Assembly: GCF_030717845.1 (NCBI RefSeq)
Contig: NZ_JAUZVZ010000004.1
Span: forward strand, 1-64,000
DNA: 64,000 nt
Source: Alkalimonas collagenimarina
GTDB lineage: Bacteria; Pseudomonadota; Gammaproteobacteria; Enterobacterales; Alteromonadaceae
Direction: 5' to 3'
Part shown: piece after piece, positions 8,981-17,793 of the stretch
Layout of the letters: each line of letters starts with the position of its first letter
How positions within the stretch are numbered: the first letter of the stretch is position 1
The notes under the pieces: model-generated
Seen by the model: the letters and a program-made list of their open reading frames with translations, nothing else
Databases searched by the model: none
What the model was told of the DNA's origin: nothing
Program-made: the position numbers and the translations under genes

Positions 8981-11719
8981 TCACTTTATAAAAACAGCTT
9001 CAAGTCGAACAAGCAAAGCACGGTCAGCATCGGATAAGGGGCCATGTTGCAACCAACGAAGCAACAAGCTTTCCGGTGTTACATCTGCAGATTGATTGTG
9101 CTTTTCTGTCAGCAACTGAAGCTTGACTTGCGACAATTCAGTGGCATTAGCCGCTTCCACATTTTGTCCTGCCATGAGCTCAATGGCTGTGGTCAATTGG
9201 TGTCGATCCATAACATCCAATGTTGACGTCTTTGACTGCAACAGCGCCTCTCGCCAGCTGGCTACATCGATGGCTGATGCATCTGGCTCGGAACTAGCGA
9301 GCTGCTGAAACAACAGTTGGTAACTGTGGTTTTTCTGTTGTTGGCTCATGTTCTCTTGCTGCTGTTCAATGTCAGCAATCAACTGATTTTTTGTTTTTTG
9401 TAAACTCTTAAAGTCTCGTAAGTCCAAGGACTGTAATTGCTGGCGCAACGGATGCAACTGCTCTGCACTTTCTGCCTGCTCAAGAGCCTGCCCATACTGG
9501 TTAAGCTCAGACTCCAACGCTAGCTGCTGCTTTTCTTTGTCTTGCAATTGTTGCTGATGTTGCACCTTACGCTGGGCGAAAAAGTCATCACACAAAGCTC
9601 TGAACTGTTGCCATAATAAAGTATCCTTTGCTTTGCCAGCAAAAGGGATGGTTTTCCATTGTTGCTGGCATTGCTTCAAAATGCTTGCCGTCTGGCTGCT
9701 ATCTTCCAGCAATATCGCTTCTTGTGCTTGTGCAATGAGTTGCTGCTTATGTTTGACGAAGGTTTGTTGTTGCTCCTTCACCTTATGCTTTAATGCTTGA
9801 TTAAGTTGTTGGTAGTCGGCCTGCAATGCTGGCTGCTGCTCTTTTGGCGCTGGGCCAATCGATCGCCACTGCTGTTGCAATTGATATAGTTTCCGCTCCA
9901 GCTGGGCAGCATCAGCATGTTGTTCATTCGCCTGCTCGGCTAATTGTTGCATTTGCTGCACTAAGCGCTGCTTTTGTTGTGCATTTTGCTCCCGCTCCAG
10001 CTGTTTTGCCGCATAATGAAGCCGACAAGGTGCAAAGGCTTGTTCACAAGCCTGATCAAAGGCTTGATAAAGCGCATCATCCGTATCTTTGGCTTGGCCA
10101 AGTGTTCCCCAGTCAGCACGAGCCTTTTTAACCAATTTTGCGCGTTGTTCAACGTTATCCATTGGCTCTGATGCCAATTGTTGCATCTGCTGAACGAGTT
10201 GCTGCTTTCGTGGGCTGGCAATGTAATCCTGCCAATCTGACAACTCATTGAGTTGTTGCTCAGCATCATTATATAAGCGTGCAAGTTTCTGTCGTTCATC
10301 TGAGCTGAGCTGCTGATAATCAGACTGAATACCTTTAAATAAACCAAACAATACCTTGAATTTTCCAGCTTGATGTAAGCGTTTGAATTCTGCTAACTTA
10401 CTGCGACACGTTTTGAACTGACGCTGTTGTTGCTGAGAAAACTCTGCCAACACACCTTCCCAGTGTTGTTGTAGTTTATGGTAGTGCTCAGTGATAGAAG
10501 ATGGCAATGGAACAGATAATCCTTTAAGGTTTTGCTGCCATTGCTGTTGCCACTGTCGCCATTGTGGTGCTAACTCTTCATACTGAGCCATATCGGTGGG
10601 TAAAGATTGTGCAGCCCACTGCTCCAGCCATTGCTCAGCCTGAGTAAAGCACAGTGCAATCCGCGGCAAATCAATTAATTGCTGAGATATATCGGCCAAT
10701 TGAGACTGCAGTTGCTGACGATCATCTGAGCTGACATCTGTTTGCTCAAGCTGTGTCTCTATCGCCACAAAATGCTGCTGCAACGCTGTTGCCTGATGCA
10801 GATCGGCTTGTTGCAAATGTTGTGCGACATCGATACGCAAGGCGGCAATAGCTTGAGCAATACCTTTGGCATGAGTACGCTGTTGTTGAAGCTTCTGTTG
10901 CTGCGCTTCTGCCCGTTTTTGTTGCTGCCATTGTGCCGAAAAAAATTGCTCAACCGAATGTTCAACCTCAAGATATTTAGTAGCCAAACTTTGTGACTCA
11001 GCGCCCAAACGAGGTAATTCAATCGCTAACTGCTGCCACTCTTGCTGATACGCGTGAAACCGTTGCTGGCTGTCTGCAGGATTACGGGACTTTAAAGCAT
11101 TCAATTTTGCAATGAGTAAACGCGCTTGTTTTTCGATGCGAGCAGGCTGCTCCCGCTCAAATTGGCGTTGTTCTAAGATGGCCTGTGCCATCGAGGCAAG
11201 CACTGTATCTTGGCTTCTACTCAGCTGCTCCAGCTCCTTATCGCTATCAATAAGTTCCAGCAGCTGCTTTTTATCATCAATCGGAAGCGCACTATCCTGT
11301 AACGCATTCATGATCAAATTAGGCTTTTGCAAACGCAGAACCAGCTGCAGTTTAGTGCTGGTATCTTGCTCAGCCAGCGCGATTTGTTCAAGAATATGGC
11401 TGCGCTGGCATTGGGCAATAAACTGCTGCTTAAGCGCGGTTGATATATCATTGTTAATGACCATATCTATCACTTGCCGCTCAGCATGCAGCCTCAGCTT
11501 ATCTGCTGCATCATGCTTGGCTGCTTGCCACCAGAGCGAAAAATCATTCAATCGCTGCAATGCCGCAAATCGAACAGGCTCACTGCCATCATTAAATGCC
11601 AGCTCATGCATAATGGTTTTATAGTCAGCTTGTTGTGGCTCGAACTCAGCAATGGATTCAACTCGCTTTTCCGCGTCAGGGTGCTGCCACTTGGGACGCA
11701 ATAGTCGTTTAAAGATCAT
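8981..11719 (-). CDS. Large DUF349-repeat coiled-coil protein
   Basis: A 912-residue, very glutamine-rich protein with no signal peptide or membrane segment. Several DUF349-type helical repeats are recognisable by their W-x-x-L/I-G and F-K-x-L/K-x-x-F signatures (QQQWRSIGPAPKEQQ, KARADWGTLGQAKD, ECQQQWKT-type segments), separated by long coiled coils. The N-terminus (MIFKRLLRPKWQHPD) resembles the conserved start of related Shewanella and Pseudoalteromonas proteins. I therefore prefer the ATG at 11719 over the longer frame to 11737. It overlaps the yeaC stop by 11 bases, suggesting coupled translation. Function is unknown. Related DUF349 proteins in other bacteria are cytoplasmic, so a structural or RNA/ribosome-linked role is only a guess. 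Confidence 0.85.
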   Translation of the reverse strand: MIFKRLLRPKWQHPDAEKRVESIAEFEPQQADYKTIMHELAFNDGSEPVRFAALQRLNDFSLWWQAAKHDAADKLRLHAERQVIDMVINNDISTALKQQFIAQCQRSHILEQIALAEQDTSTKLQLVLRLQKPNLIMNALQDSALPIDDKKQLLELIDSDKELEQLSRSQDTVLASMAQAILEQRQFEREQPARIEKQARLLIAKLNALKSRNPADSQQRFHAYQQEWQQLAIELPRLGAESQSLATKYLEVEHSVEQFFSAQWQQQKRAEAQQQKLQQQRTHAKGIAQAIAALRIDVAQHLQQADLHQATALQQHFVAIETQLEQTDVSSDDRQQLQSQLADISQQLIDLPRIALCFTQAEQWLEQWAAQSLPTDMAQYEELAPQWRQWQQQWQQNLKGLSVPLPSSITEHYHKLQQHWEGVLAEFSQQQQRQFKTCRSKLAEFKRLHQAGKFKVLFGLFKGIQSDYQQLSSDERQKLARLYNDAEQQLNELSDWQDYIASPRKQQLVQQMQQLASEPMDNVEQRAKLVKKARADWGTLGQAKDTDDALYQAFDQACEQAFAPCRLHYAAKQLEREQNAQQKQRLVQQMQQLAEQANEQHADAAQLERKLYQLQQQWRSIGPAPKEQQPALQADYQQLNQALKHKVKEQQQTFVKHKQQLIAQAQEAILLEDSSQTASILKQCQQQWKTIPFAGKAKDTLLWQQFRALCDDFFAQRKVQHQQQLQDKEKQQLALESELNQYGQALEQAESAEQLHPLRQQLQSLDLRDFKSLQKTKNQLIADIEQQQENMSQQQKNHSYQLLFQQLASSEPDASAIDVASWREALLQSKTSTLDVMDRHQLTTAIELMAGQNVEAANATELSQVKLQLLTEKHNQSADVTPESLLLRWLQHGPLSDADRALLVRLEAVFIK

Positions 11720-11990
11720 CATGTTGAAAGGTCGCAATTGCTGATTGTGGTTGCAAGGAAGCTTTCATTTCCGCTTTGGTTTTAGTGACCATCTGGCCAT
11801 CAGCTCCAATAGTAAAAGGCTCATCAGAGCGCAAAACCCGGGCTTGGTAAGCCATCACCAACTGCATACTCTGCGCACGTTGTTGCTCAGTCATTGAGGT
11901 GCCGTCTGCCCAACGGCCAGTCGCTACCGCATCGGCCAATTTATGATAGGTTTCAGACGACATCGCCGTCACTAAGGATTCAAAGTCCAT
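11709..11990 (-). CDS. yeaC: DUF1315 family protein, YeaC-like
   Basis: A 93-residue small cytoplasmic protein matching E. coli YeaC: (M)xFExLVxxMSxExYxKLxxAVxxGRWxDGxxMTxEQ, then LQLVMAYQAR and F-T-I-G-x-D-G-Q-M-V-T-K-T-K-A-E. Function is unknown. E. coli yeaC also lies in the same broad chromosomal neighbourhood as sppA-ansA. It sits in the middle of a three-gene overlapping operon: its start overlaps the end of the zinc-ribbon gene by 11 bases, and its stop overlaps the DUF349 start by 11 bases. Confidence 0.88.
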   Translation of the reverse strand: MDFESLVTAMSSETYHKLADAVATGRWADGTSMTEQQRAQSMQLVMAYQARVLRSDEPFTIGADGQMVTKTKAEMKASLQPQSAIATFQHDDL

Positions 11991-12312
11991 GTTTACTCTT
12001 TCGCTTAACCATTAGAATACGTATCCGGTTGACCACATACCAGATAAAACCAACACCTATTGCCAGAATAGCTGCATAATACTTCCAACCATGAGCCGGT
12101 AATTGCCAATAAAAATAAAAACCAGCCAGAAATAGAACCATGGCAATAATCGATTGTGTCATCAGACTCTGACTACGCTGTAACCGACGGTCTCGCTCCA
12201 TAGCAGCCATTTTTACCGGATCTAACTCCGCAATGGCAACACCACATTTGCTGCATGTCGGCGCTTTGTCAGAAACTTTATGCCCACAAGCTGGACAGGC
12301 AATAATTGCCAT
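11980..12312 (-). CDS. Zinc-ribbon membrane protein
   Basis: A 110-residue protein with an N-terminal zinc ribbon (C-P-A-C at residues 6-9 and C-S-K-C at about 20-23). A charged helix follows, then two membrane segments (about residues 53-70, SIIAMVLFLAGFYFYW, and 77-93, YYAAILAIGVGFIWYVV) and a basic tail. The ribbon is presumably cytoplasmic. No function is known to me for this architecture. It is the first gene of the operon with yeaC and the DUF349 gene, overlapping yeaC by 11 bases. An AGGAGA-like site (from ATCTCCTTAC on the plus strand) precedes the ATG. Confidence 0.8.
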   Translation of the reverse strand: MAIIACPACGHKVSDKAPTCSKCGVAIAELDPVKMAAMERDRRLQRSQSLMTQSIIAMVLFLAGFYFYWQLPAHGWKYYAAILAIGVGFIWYVVNRIRILMVKRKSKHGL

Positions 12313-12363
12313 ACAGATCTCCTTACATCACATCGGCTGGATTTTCTCCAGCCGAATGACCAC

Positions 12364-13491
12364 TTATCGTAATGAGCCAGCTACAGCCAATATGGCTGTC
12401 AGGCTATCCCGACCAAATTTCATCGAGCGAACATCACTCCAGCCATACAATTCGTCTGGTAGTTTATCGTTGTCTTTAAATGGCATTTCTAACGTGAATG
12501 CCAAACAGTTAAACTGCTCCGCCACCCAATTAGATGCGACCGTCAGGTTGGCTTTGCCTGGGGCATCCACTTCGTAGCCATGTTCATTTTGAAACTCTGG
12601 GCTTGCCGTTAACAGAGCAGCACGAAAACTTTGCTCCAACGCACTCATGCGCTCATCAAAACAAGGCACCCCTTCACTACCGGCCAGGAAGTTGTATGGA
12701 ATATTTTCATCACCATGCACATCAAGGTACATATCGACCCCAACCTGCATCATTTTCTCTCGCACCAAATAGACCTCAGGGCTTTTTTCCATGGATGGTG
12801 TTTGCCACTCACGGTTTAAATTCACACCAATGGCGTTGGTACGTAAATGACCACGCACAGAGCCATCCGGGTTCATATTGGGTACTACATAAAACACAGC
12901 TTCATCCAATAAGCTTCTGGCAACAGCATCTTCATCATCCAGCAAACGATCAAGCAAACCTTCGACGAACCATTCTGCCATCGTTTCGCCAGGATGCTGA
13001 CGTGCTGTGATCCAAATGTTACGCTTACCTTCAGCTGGCTCACCAATCACCAGCAAACTCATGTCCCGGCCATCCAGTGTATCGCCTAACTCAACGAGCT
13101 GGCAACGGTCATGTAAATGTGCCTGCTGCAGTAAATCCAGGTGCTGTTCGTAGCTGTAAGGCGCAAAATAGGCGAAGTAAATCGATTCAGCTTCCGGGTA
13201 ATGTGTAATCACCAACTCTTTTCCATTGTACTCGGTATCGACCCGAAACCAGTTTTCCCGATCGTAGGAAGCAACTGCTTGATAATCTTTCCAGCCATCC
13301 GGATACGCCGAGCCATTCACATTGGTAATTTTAATGGTATGCGCTTCAATATGCGGTGTGTTCAGCCGAAAATGAAACCATTGGTAAAAATCGGATTGGT
13401 TATCTTTACGGATAGCCAAACGAATATCGGCTGGATCAGTCGCGCTGATCACTTCAATATTGCCGCTATCAAATTGAGACGTAATTTTCAT
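12364..13491 (-). CDS. M14-family zinc carboxypeptidase, cytosolic carboxypeptidase-like
   Basis: A 375-residue protein without a signal peptide. Residues 1-120 form a beta-rich N-terminal domain typical of the CCP/Nna1-like branch of M14 (FYQWFHFRLN, the Y-D-R-E-N-W-F-R-V segment, YFAYFAPYSYEQH). The M14 catalytic domain follows with zinc ligands H and E in A-R-Q-H-P-G-E-T, the substrate-binding N-P-D-G / R-x-N-x-x-G-V-N-L-N-R-E stretch, the third ligand in D-V-H-G-D-E, and catalytic Glu in F-T-L-E-M-P-F. Eukaryotic relatives remove C-terminal glutamates from tubulin. Bacterial substrates are not established. It is a single-gene unit, with a hairpin at 13707-13737 about 215 bases upstream of its start. 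Confidence 0.9.
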   Translation of the reverse strand: MKITSQFDSGNIEVISATDPADIRLAIRKDNQSDFYQWFHFRLNTPHIEAHTIKITNVNGSAYPDGWKDYQAVASYDRENWFRVDTEYNGKELVITHYPEAESIYFAYFAPYSYEQHLDLLQQAHLHDRCQLVELGDTLDGRDMSLLVIGEPAEGKRNIWITARQHPGETMAEWFVEGLLDRLLDDEDAVARSLLDEAVFYVVPNMNPDGSVRGHLRTNAIGVNLNREWQTPSMEKSPEVYLVREKMMQVGVDMYLDVHGDENIPYNFLAGSEGVPCFDERMSALEQSFRAALLTASPEFQNEHGYEVDAPGKANLTVASNWVAEQFNCLAFTLEMPFKDNDKLPDELYGWSDVRSMKFGRDSLTAILAVAGSLR

Positions 13492-13706
13492 AGTGGATTC
13501 CGTGGTTGTTCAGAGAAATAGAATGTTTTGCTTATCTGTTATGGTGATATTATTATTGATTCTGATAGCACCATGCGCTTGCTGTTAGATTATCACAAAG
13601 CTGTACCGCTGAAAATGTTCAGCGCTCTCTGAGTTCTAAGTCTTACTGGCTCTTCCAACTTATAATGCAAAATACTAACGCTCCAAATTCTGACTCATGT
13701 AAACAC

Positions 13707-13737
13707 AGATGCCCCCATCAATTTAGTGGGGGCATCT
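13707..13737 (-). terminator. Perfect hairpin downstream of hypothetical gene pair
   Basis: AGATGCCCCCA (13707-13717) and TGGGGGCATCT (13727-13737) form a perfect 11-base GC-rich stem with a 9-base loop. It lies about 33 bases past the stop of the minus-strand gene ending at 13770. There is no clean T-tract afterwards on the minus strand (GTGTTTACATG), so it is a probable rather than canonical terminator. Confidence 0.6.
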
Positions 13738-13769
13738 TAAATAAAGGTACTGTCGGATCGTGATCTTAC

Positions 13770-14552
13770 TTACAGAAAGTCAAAAAGAATCTCCAGCACT
13801 TCCCTTTTTTCATTCTCAGTTCCAGAGTTCCATCTTGATGCTAAATCATCAATATGAATTATCTCATGAGAGCTAAGAGTAGACATATCGATGTTTAAAA
13901 GTTGATCAAGTGGCAATACCAAGCTAAGAAAATACTTATGATCCTCATCAAACCTGAAGTCTTCAAAGTTATTAATCAATAAATCAGCTGCTTGCTCTGA
14001 CCATGTAGAAGCCTTTAATACCCAGCGACGACCATTGGTCATACCATTTGGTAAAACGCTTGCTAGAATTAACTCAGCTTCACGAACTCCACTGTTTACA
14101 AGACTAATATACTTTGACTCAAGTTCAGGCCAAGTCATAGGCTCATAATCACGACAGTGTTCGAAATCCTCTTTTAAACGGTGATCATCTACATCCCCCG
14201 CAAAAGCATGCATCTCAGTAATGAACTCAGCTTCAGTTTCATAACTCTGTACTAATCGACATTTCTCATTTTTGAAAATGCTCTTTTTATGGGTTTGAAT
14301 CCATAACTCTCTTTCAGAGGCTTGGTTATTAGCATCAATCGCTTCAATTTTATTGGATGCAGCATTCTGAACAACTAAAGTTTCGGTTTGCTCAGCATTA
14401 TTCCCACCATGCTTTCCTTCATCATTGGCGATGTGTTTTTCGCTCAATTCCGACTTGACACCCAGAGGTGTTAAGTCGTCTGCTGAATTAATGAAGAAAG
14501 CAGCCAATATCAATAAAACTGAGAGTCCAATTGCCGCAAGTAATATTTTCAT
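13770..14552 (-). CDS. Hypothetical membrane-anchored periplasmic protein
   Basis: I do not recognise a family. The ATG at 14552 forms an ATGA overlap with the stop of the upstream gene, giving a 260-residue product. It starts with an uncleaved-looking signal anchor (MKILLAAIGLSVLLILAAFF). A low-complexity polar stretch follows (residues about 30-75), then an acidic helical domain with two cysteines (near the K-C-R-L and E-H-C-R-D segments). It was probably co-expressed with the secreted protein encoded just upstream. Composition is AT-richer than the neighbouring core genes. A longer start at 14573 is possible but would overlap the upstream gene by 25 bases. Confidence 0.65.
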   Translation of the reverse strand: MKILLAAIGLSVLLILAAFFINSADDLTPLGVKSELSEKHIANDEGKHGGNNAEQTETLVVQNAASNKIEAIDANNQASERELWIQTHKKSIFKNEKCRLVQSYETEAEFITEMHAFAGDVDDHRLKEDFEHCRDYEPMTWPELESKYISLVNSGVREAELILASVLPNGMTNGRRWVLKASTWSEQAADLLINNFEDFRFDEDHKYFLSLVLPLDQLLNIDMSTLSSHEIIHIDDLASRWNSGTENEKREVLEILFDFL

Positions 14553-15646
14553 GGAATGGCACATCCAGGGCATGTAGGGTATCCAGGGTCAGGATTATAA
14601 GTTGCAAGTTGATAGGTTTGAGTACGAGTGGCAGCCAAGTTACCATCGCTAACTATTACTCTTACAGATACACTGTTACCAAAAAGGTGGTCAGAAGCGC
14701 TCACAGACCTGCCAGATCGAAATACGCTATTACCATTCGCCCCCGTAAACTCCCAATTATATTGAAGAAAGTCGTTTGTCGTATGGGTATCTGAAGCCTC
14801 AACAGTATAAGTGCTAGAGCTCTTACGTACGCGAGCAATTGTTGGACGAGTGTTTCTTTGTGTAATTACAGTATATTCCTGAGCTGCATAACAAGATTCC
14901 CCTTCAATCTTTGAGCTTGGCAAGCTAGCTCTAAAATCTATTGGGTGAAAACTTCCATTAAAAGAACCACTAAATCCAAATGAGTAGGATCTTGATCCTC
15001 TAGTCATAGTGCTGATAATATGATGGTCAGGTCCAGCTGTGCTCACCTTAAACGTTAATGGTCCAAAAGTACTTTCACCATTTCTTCGGCCATTAATCAA
15101 CATCCTAGATTCAAATGACTCGACATACTCGTAAATACTCCAGTCGTAAAATACATTTTTGTTCCCACGGCGTATATCCCATTGCGAATACCATTTATCA
15201 AACCTGTTGGTACCTCTACGACTCTGATCTTTCTGATACAACTCATAAGGTGTGTTTTCTGATACCGTGTATTCTTCCGTGTATCCTGCTACACCGCCAA
15301 TAAATTGTGGGGGATGAGCACCTAGTATGCTCATTGGTACATTTGTACGAGGCCCACAAGCTACGAAAGTTGAAATCTCATCATTAAACGAAAATAGCGG
15401 AGTCACCCCTATGATTTCTGCATCATTCCTGTATTTACCACTTACCTTTCTTTTAGCATACTTACAACCATGCTCAGTAATAGTGTTAATAATCCGGTTA
15501 AACTCAAAATAAGTAGATGGTGACCTCCAATCAATTGTATTTCCCATTGACTCACAGCTATAATCTACATCCGAACCAAAGACTTTAGATAAAGGATTCA
15601 ACCCCACCAGAACTAATACTGTAACAGCTAGATGCATATACTTCAT
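14549..15646 (-). CDS. Hypothetical secreted protein with PKD/cadherin-like C-terminal domain
   Basis: A 365-residue protein with a signal peptide (MKYMHLAVTVLVLVGLNPLSKVFGS, cleavage probably near residue 25). The body is beta-rich and aromatic and belongs to no family I recognise. The last roughly 80 residues (from TRPTIARVRKSSSTYTVEA through YNWEF, SVRVIVSDGNLAATRTQTYQLATY) look like a PKD or cadherin-type Ig-fold, which normally mediates extracellular binding. The end carries a C-P-G-C-A-I-P tail with a CxxC pair. It is the first gene of a two-gene ATGA-coupled unit of AT-rich character, which suggests recent acquisition. Its function cannot be inferred. Confidence 0.65.
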   Translation of the reverse strand: MKYMHLAVTVLVLVGLNPLSKVFGSDVDYSCESMGNTIDWRSPSTYFEFNRIINTITEHGCKYAKRKVSGKYRNDAEIIGVTPLFSFNDEISTFVACGPRTNVPMSILGAHPPQFIGGVAGYTEEYTVSENTPYELYQKDQSRRGTNRFDKWYSQWDIRRGNKNVFYDWSIYEYVESFESRMLINGRRNGESTFGPLTFKVSTAGPDHHIISTMTRGSRSYSFGFSGSFNGSFHPIDFRASLPSSKIEGESCYAAQEYTVITQRNTRPTIARVRKSSSTYTVEASDTHTTNDFLQYNWEFTGANGNSVFRSGRSVSASDHLFGNSVSVRVIVSDGNLAATRTQTYQLATYNPDPGYPTCPGCAIP

Positions 15647-15885
15647 TTATATCTCCCTTAATTTTTTAACATGCGTAATCATGGTAACATATAAAAGCGA
15701 AATAATGCAAAATTAGTAACAAAGAGAATCATTTATATCTGGGTGTTGAGATCAAAAATCAGGGTGGTTCTTTTGAGGTCATAAGGTTATCATTAGACAG
15801 AGCCATATTTGCAACTGAGATATTTTTAAGTTAGATCATCCTTATAATGTAATATTTTTAAAAAAAGAAGCTGTGGTTACTGCTA

Positions 15886-15914
15886 AACACCAGCCTAGTG
15901 AAAAGGCTGGTGTT
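15886..15914 (-). terminator. Hairpin downstream of the DUF3466 gene
   Basis: AACACCAGCCT (15886-15896) and AGGCTGGTGTT (15904-15914) form a perfect 11-base stem with a 7-base loop, 15 bases past the stop of the minus-strand gene. It is not followed by an immediate T-run on the minus strand. It probably ends the rlmKL-uup-DUF3466 operon. Confidence 0.6.
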
Positions 15915-15929
15915 TATAGAAGTTCGTAT

Positions 15930-17765
15930 TCAGTCTTTTAGCTTTTGGCCTCTGCTATGTCGCAACAGTAAAAGTAATATTAGACTTAAAGTCGACCAAA
16001 GCGAACCTGCTGCGCTCTTACGACTATATTCCTGCTCATTTTCAGCACCACAATCACTAGGCGTACCATTAGCTATGGGTTTTAACTTAACCGCACGCGC
16101 TTGAAATTCAGTGCGTGGATTTCCATCATCATCGGTTAATACTTCACCAAAAGAGTTACGAAGTGGCACTTCGGTCACCGCTGTGGCCAAGATCTCATTG
16201 CTATTGTTGATACTAGTTGCATCAACCAGGGTAAAAGCGCTATCGCAATCTAGATAACTGTTCAAATCAACAAAACTATTATCCTGGATGTTAAATTTAA
16301 ATGCGCGCTGTCTTTTAACTGAAGAAATCACCATCTCAGTTCTACCTACGATCATGCCCTGATCGTTGATCGAATTGGGCACTGTATTTGCGCTGATAAA
16401 AAAATCTTCCGGGAATACGATCTCATTGTTATGCATGTCAAAATAAAACATCTTGCTGCGCGGCTGACTTGAAATTATTTTTGTAGCAAACCCGGCAATA
16501 ATGTTGTTATTGTTGATTGCATTAGCAGAGCTTGATAACCACTCTCTATTATCTTCTGGAAAGATTGCCTGTACGGCTCCATCCATAAAAATAGATGCCC
16601 TATTGCTTGAGTACATATCTTGGCGAGTGATGCGCTGATTCGTCCACCGGTCAAAGGATTCAGTGCTAATAATATCACTGGAGTCTGAGTAGGTAGAGAC
16701 GCCCACAATGATGCCATTATTATTCACATCATAAGCCAAACTACTGTACTGTATAGTTGGTAACTCTGTTTCAGGGTGCGGCTCATTGCTCCCTTTATCA
16801 CCTAGAAAACCTAGGATCTGAGGTTCTGCAAGGCTCAAATCATCGTTAACTTGCCATACCATAGCGCGGTTTATATAGCCACTATTGATACTATGGAAGT
16901 AGTGCAGACAGTTCTCTATCGGAGCTGAAAAGCCCTGGCAATTTTCATCCACGGCGGCTGCAAAATTCTCGTTGATATCAACACTGCCGATCCCAATAAT
17001 TAGACCTTCGTCGTTGATCGCCTGAGCGGTACTTAAACCGCCACCGTAGTCAGAATAAACCGGTGTTAAAGTTAAACGCTGATCATCCACACGTACCACC
17101 CCCAAACGTTGAGCGCCAGATGGTTGCCATATCGAATGTTCCGTTGGCTCTGGCACATCATCGCCCTCTTCTACACTTTCGGGATCTGTCGTGCGGGTAA
17201 ATTCTATATATTCAAAAGAGGGGGTGGTGAATCCAACCTGCATATTCAGGTTGTTTTGTCCTAATACAAGCTCATCACTGCCAATCTCAGTATCGGATGC
17301 CCGAAAACGAAGTAAACTTACACCTTGACCTTGCTCAATAAAAGCAGCTGTAGTGCTTACAGGCTGAAACTCATATCTACTAACAAGGTTACCAATCTGT
17401 GCTGCTAAAGCCTGATTTCTATTACGGTATTGCTCTGGCCAACCCAGCAAAAAAGAATACAAAACTCCATGGGTGGTTGCAGTCAACTCACCATTTTTTA
17501 ACTCAGAGAGTTGCTCTTCTGTCAAAATGCTTTCAAATATTTCGTTATCAAAATCAATTTTACTGACATCGATATCGATATCGATATCGACAGAATAAAG
17601 CTGGCGACCATTAAGCACCGAAACACCTTGATCATTCACCGACGTAGCATAGGTTGCACGAGCATCGACAACCTCGCCTAAATCAACTACTTGATATACA
17701 GCAGCAGATGCAGAAAACACACTCAGAAACGGCACCATGGCCAGGCTGATGGGCGATAATTTCAT
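15930..17765 (-). CDS. DUF3466 family secreted/surface protein
   Basis: A 611-residue protein with a signal peptide (MKLSPISLAMVPFLSVFSASAA, followed by V-Y-Q-V-V-D-L-G). Repeated I-N-x-x-G/N-x-I-x-G/A units (AQAINDEGLIIGIG, AYDVNNNGIIVGVS, ANAINNNNIIAGFA, PNSINDQGMIVGRT, ATSINNSNEILATA) are the hallmark of DUF3466/HAF-type extracellular repeats. The C-terminus has a Ser-rich stretch, then GSLWSTLSLILLLLL and a basic RHSRGQK end. This is the layout of a rhombosortase-type (GlyGly-CTERM) sorting tail, but with A-A-G-S instead of G-G. An AGGGG ribosome site lies 8 bases from the ATG. It is the last gene of the rlmKL operon. Residues about 60-66 are encoded by a hexanucleotide repeat. Confidence 0.82.
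   Translation of the reverse strand: MKLSPISLAMVPFLSVFSASAAVYQVVDLGEVVDARATYATSVNDQGVSVLNGRQLYSVDIDIDIDVSKIDFDNEIFESILTEEQLSELKNGELTATTHGVLYSFLLGWPEQYRNRNQALAAQIGNLVSRYEFQPVSTTAAFIEQGQGVSLLRFRASDTEIGSDELVLGQNNLNMQVGFTTPSFEYIEFTRTTDPESVEEGDDVPEPTEHSIWQPSGAQRLGVVRVDDQRLTLTPVYSDYGGGLSTAQAINDEGLIIGIGSVDINENFAAAVDENCQGFSAPIENCLHYFHSINSGYINRAMVWQVNDDLSLAEPQILGFLGDKGSNEPHPETELPTIQYSSLAYDVNNNGIIVGVSTYSDSSDIISTESFDRWTNQRITRQDMYSSNRASIFMDGAVQAIFPEDNREWLSSSANAINNNNIIAGFATKIISSQPRSKMFYFDMHNNEIVFPEDFFISANTVPNSINDQGMIVGRTEMVISSVKRQRAFKFNIQDNSFVDLNSYLDCDSAFTLVDATSINNSNEILATAVTEVPLRNSFGEVLTDDDGNPRTEFQARAVKLKPIANGTPSDCGAENEQEYSRKSAAGSLWSTLSLILLLLLRHSRGQKLKD
17566..17591. repeat. GATATC-type hexanucleotide microsatellite inside the DUF3466 gene
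   Basis: About four tandem copies of a 6-base unit (ATCGAT/GATATC register) encode alternating Asp-Ile residues near residue 62. Because the unit is 6 bases, gain or loss of copies keeps the frame. Confidence 0.8.
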
Positions 17766-17793
17766 TCAAAAACCCCTATAAAACTTTTGTTTG

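Noticed and set aside
11112-11624. 170-codon plus-strand frame opposite the DUF349 gene
   Set aside because: Ser/Cys/Leu-rich antisense shadow produced by the glutamine- and leucine-rich codons of the real gene.
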